NCBI GenBank assembly: GCA_947499595.1
Contig: CANMOY010000008.1
Span: 41,757 to 105,756, forward strand
Reading direction: 5' to 3'
Length of the DNA stretch: 64,000 nucleotides
Origin: an uncultured Mesonia sp.
Lineage (GTDB): Bacteria; Bacteroidota; Bacteroidia; Flavobacteriales; Flavobacteriaceae
The notes under the pieces: model-generated
What the model was told of the DNA's origin: nothing
Database searches by the model: none
Seen by the model: the letters and a program-made list of their open reading frames with translations, nothing else
Translations under genes and position numbers: made by a program
Shown: piece after piece, positions 63,526 to 64,000 of the stretch
Numbering within the stretch: position 1 is the stretch's first letter
Layout of the letters: every line of letters begins with the position of its first letter

Positions 63526-64000
63526 ATTTCTTGTTTTATTTGAATTAGCCAATTCTAAAGTACAAAAATTGATAGAACAAAATGTTAAAACTTGTTTTTT
63601 TAACAAATTAAAGAGTGGTTTTGTTAAAAAAGTATTAAAACCATTTTAGTCTGTGTTTGATTTCATTTAGTAATGATGAAGGCTAATATTTTGATTTTTC
63701 TGTAAATGCAGTCTTAACTCTTTCGCTTTCGCGGAATTATTTCCGTCACCTATTATTAACTGGAAAAGCATAAATAGGAGGAGAGGGGTATTACTTAACC
63801 TTATATTTTCGTTATAGAAGTGAGCCCTTTTTATAATAGCATAATTAAGTCTATTTCCATTTCGGTAGACTTGAAAAAAAACTTTTAAAAACTTTAGGTG
63901 GTTAAATCACTTGTTAGCAAGCCATTAGTATTTCATTAAAAAATAAATCAAAAAAAAGCCCATAAAAAGTTTGTGCAATGGAATAAAGGTTCTACATTTG
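63526..64000. other. Gene-free region upstream of susC
   Basis: About 475 bases without a credible reading frame on either strand. It includes the AT-rich susC leader, a minor hairpin CGGAA/TTCCG at 63732-63745 that follows the sequence CTTTCGCTTTCGC, and a strong outward promoter at the very end. I found no RNA gene or repeat in it. Confidence 0.5.
63970..64000 (+). promoter_or_regulatory. Strong outward promoter at the window end
   Basis: TTTG (63970-63973), a 19-nt spacer, then TACATTTG (63993-64000): both Bacteroidota elements match perfectly at the same spacing as at the tRNA-tuf operon, with an A-rich tract upstream. The transcript would begin just past the window. Confidence 0.7.

Noticed and set aside
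63540..63600. Promoter for susC
   Set aside because: Only imperfect boxes (for example AATTTTTG on the minus strand) with no matching upstream element; not strong enough to list.

Overview
The window is a continuous chromosomal segment of a member of the Bacteroidota, almost certainly a (probably marine) Flavobacteriaceae. The main signs are the gliding-motility genes gldF and gldG, proteins with type IX secretion (T9SS) sorting domains of types A and B, a PorP/SprF plus OmpA partner pair, a SusC/SusD pair, the gene order tRNAs-tuf-trnW-secE-nusG-rplKAJL-rpoBC, and repeated TAnnTTTG promoter boxes in place of sigma70 -10 boxes. I see no rRNA, CRISPR array, insertion sequence, integrase-flanked island or phage genes. 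Most of the window is core genome.

Layout. 0.2-6.6 kb (+): a large periplasmic TPR protein, an outer-membrane beta-barrel and a lipoprotein amidohydrolase. 6.6-11.6 kb: a methyltransferase, a Cys-cluster protein, a DUF1343/NamZ-like lipoprotein, an FtsX-like permease and a cysteine synthase-type PLP enzyme. 11.7-20.1 kb: two paralogous sodium:alanine symporters with an unusual N-terminal architecture. Between them lie a tiny translationally coupled membrane-gene pair, a DUF2851 gene, a PspC-domain protein and a TrkA-linked K+ channel; a helix-hairpin-helix protein follows. 20.1-22.3 kb: an acyl-CoA dehydrogenase and a XerC/D recombinase. 22.3-36.05 kb: the translation/transcription supercluster, with five tRNAs, EF-Tu, SecE, NusG, L11, L1, L10, L7/L12, RpoB, RpoC and a DUF3467 protein, closed by a strong terminator.

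36.1-38.7 kb is the most accessory-looking part. A decayed secreted-protein gene is followed by three tandem paralogs with T9SS type A tails; their ends are nearly invariant and their middles diverge. 38.7-47.7 kb: release factor 3 (-), then a three-gene surface module made of an 11-repeat SdrD-B-like adhesin with a T9SS type B tail, a PorP/SprF protein and a TPR-PD40-OmpA-SPOR protein. 47.7-50 kb: idi, a 6-pyruvoyl-tetrahydropterin-synthase-family gene, manA and a small helical protein.

50-53.5 kb (-): a SAM hydroxide adenosyltransferase, a small monooxygenase, gldF and gldG. As given, gldG has one in-frame TAA at 50492-50494 that splits an otherwise full-length 556-residue frame; this is either a real nonsense mutation or a sequence error. 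53.6-58.7 kb: phoH, purC, a poxvirus-like topoisomerase IB (-), an M42 aminopeptidase (-) and a DUF4294 protein. 58.8-63.5 kb (-): a SusD/SusC outer-membrane uptake pair of unknown substrate. The last 475 bases hold no gene, but they end in a perfect TTTG-N19-TAnnTTTG promoter pointing out of the window.

The items I would follow up first are the gldG stop codon, the SprB-like plus lipoyl-like insertion shared by both alanine symporters, the tandem T9SS paralog array with the pseudogene in front of it, and the group of genes whose -7 box lies only 4-6 nt before the start codon, which predicts leaderless mRNAs.
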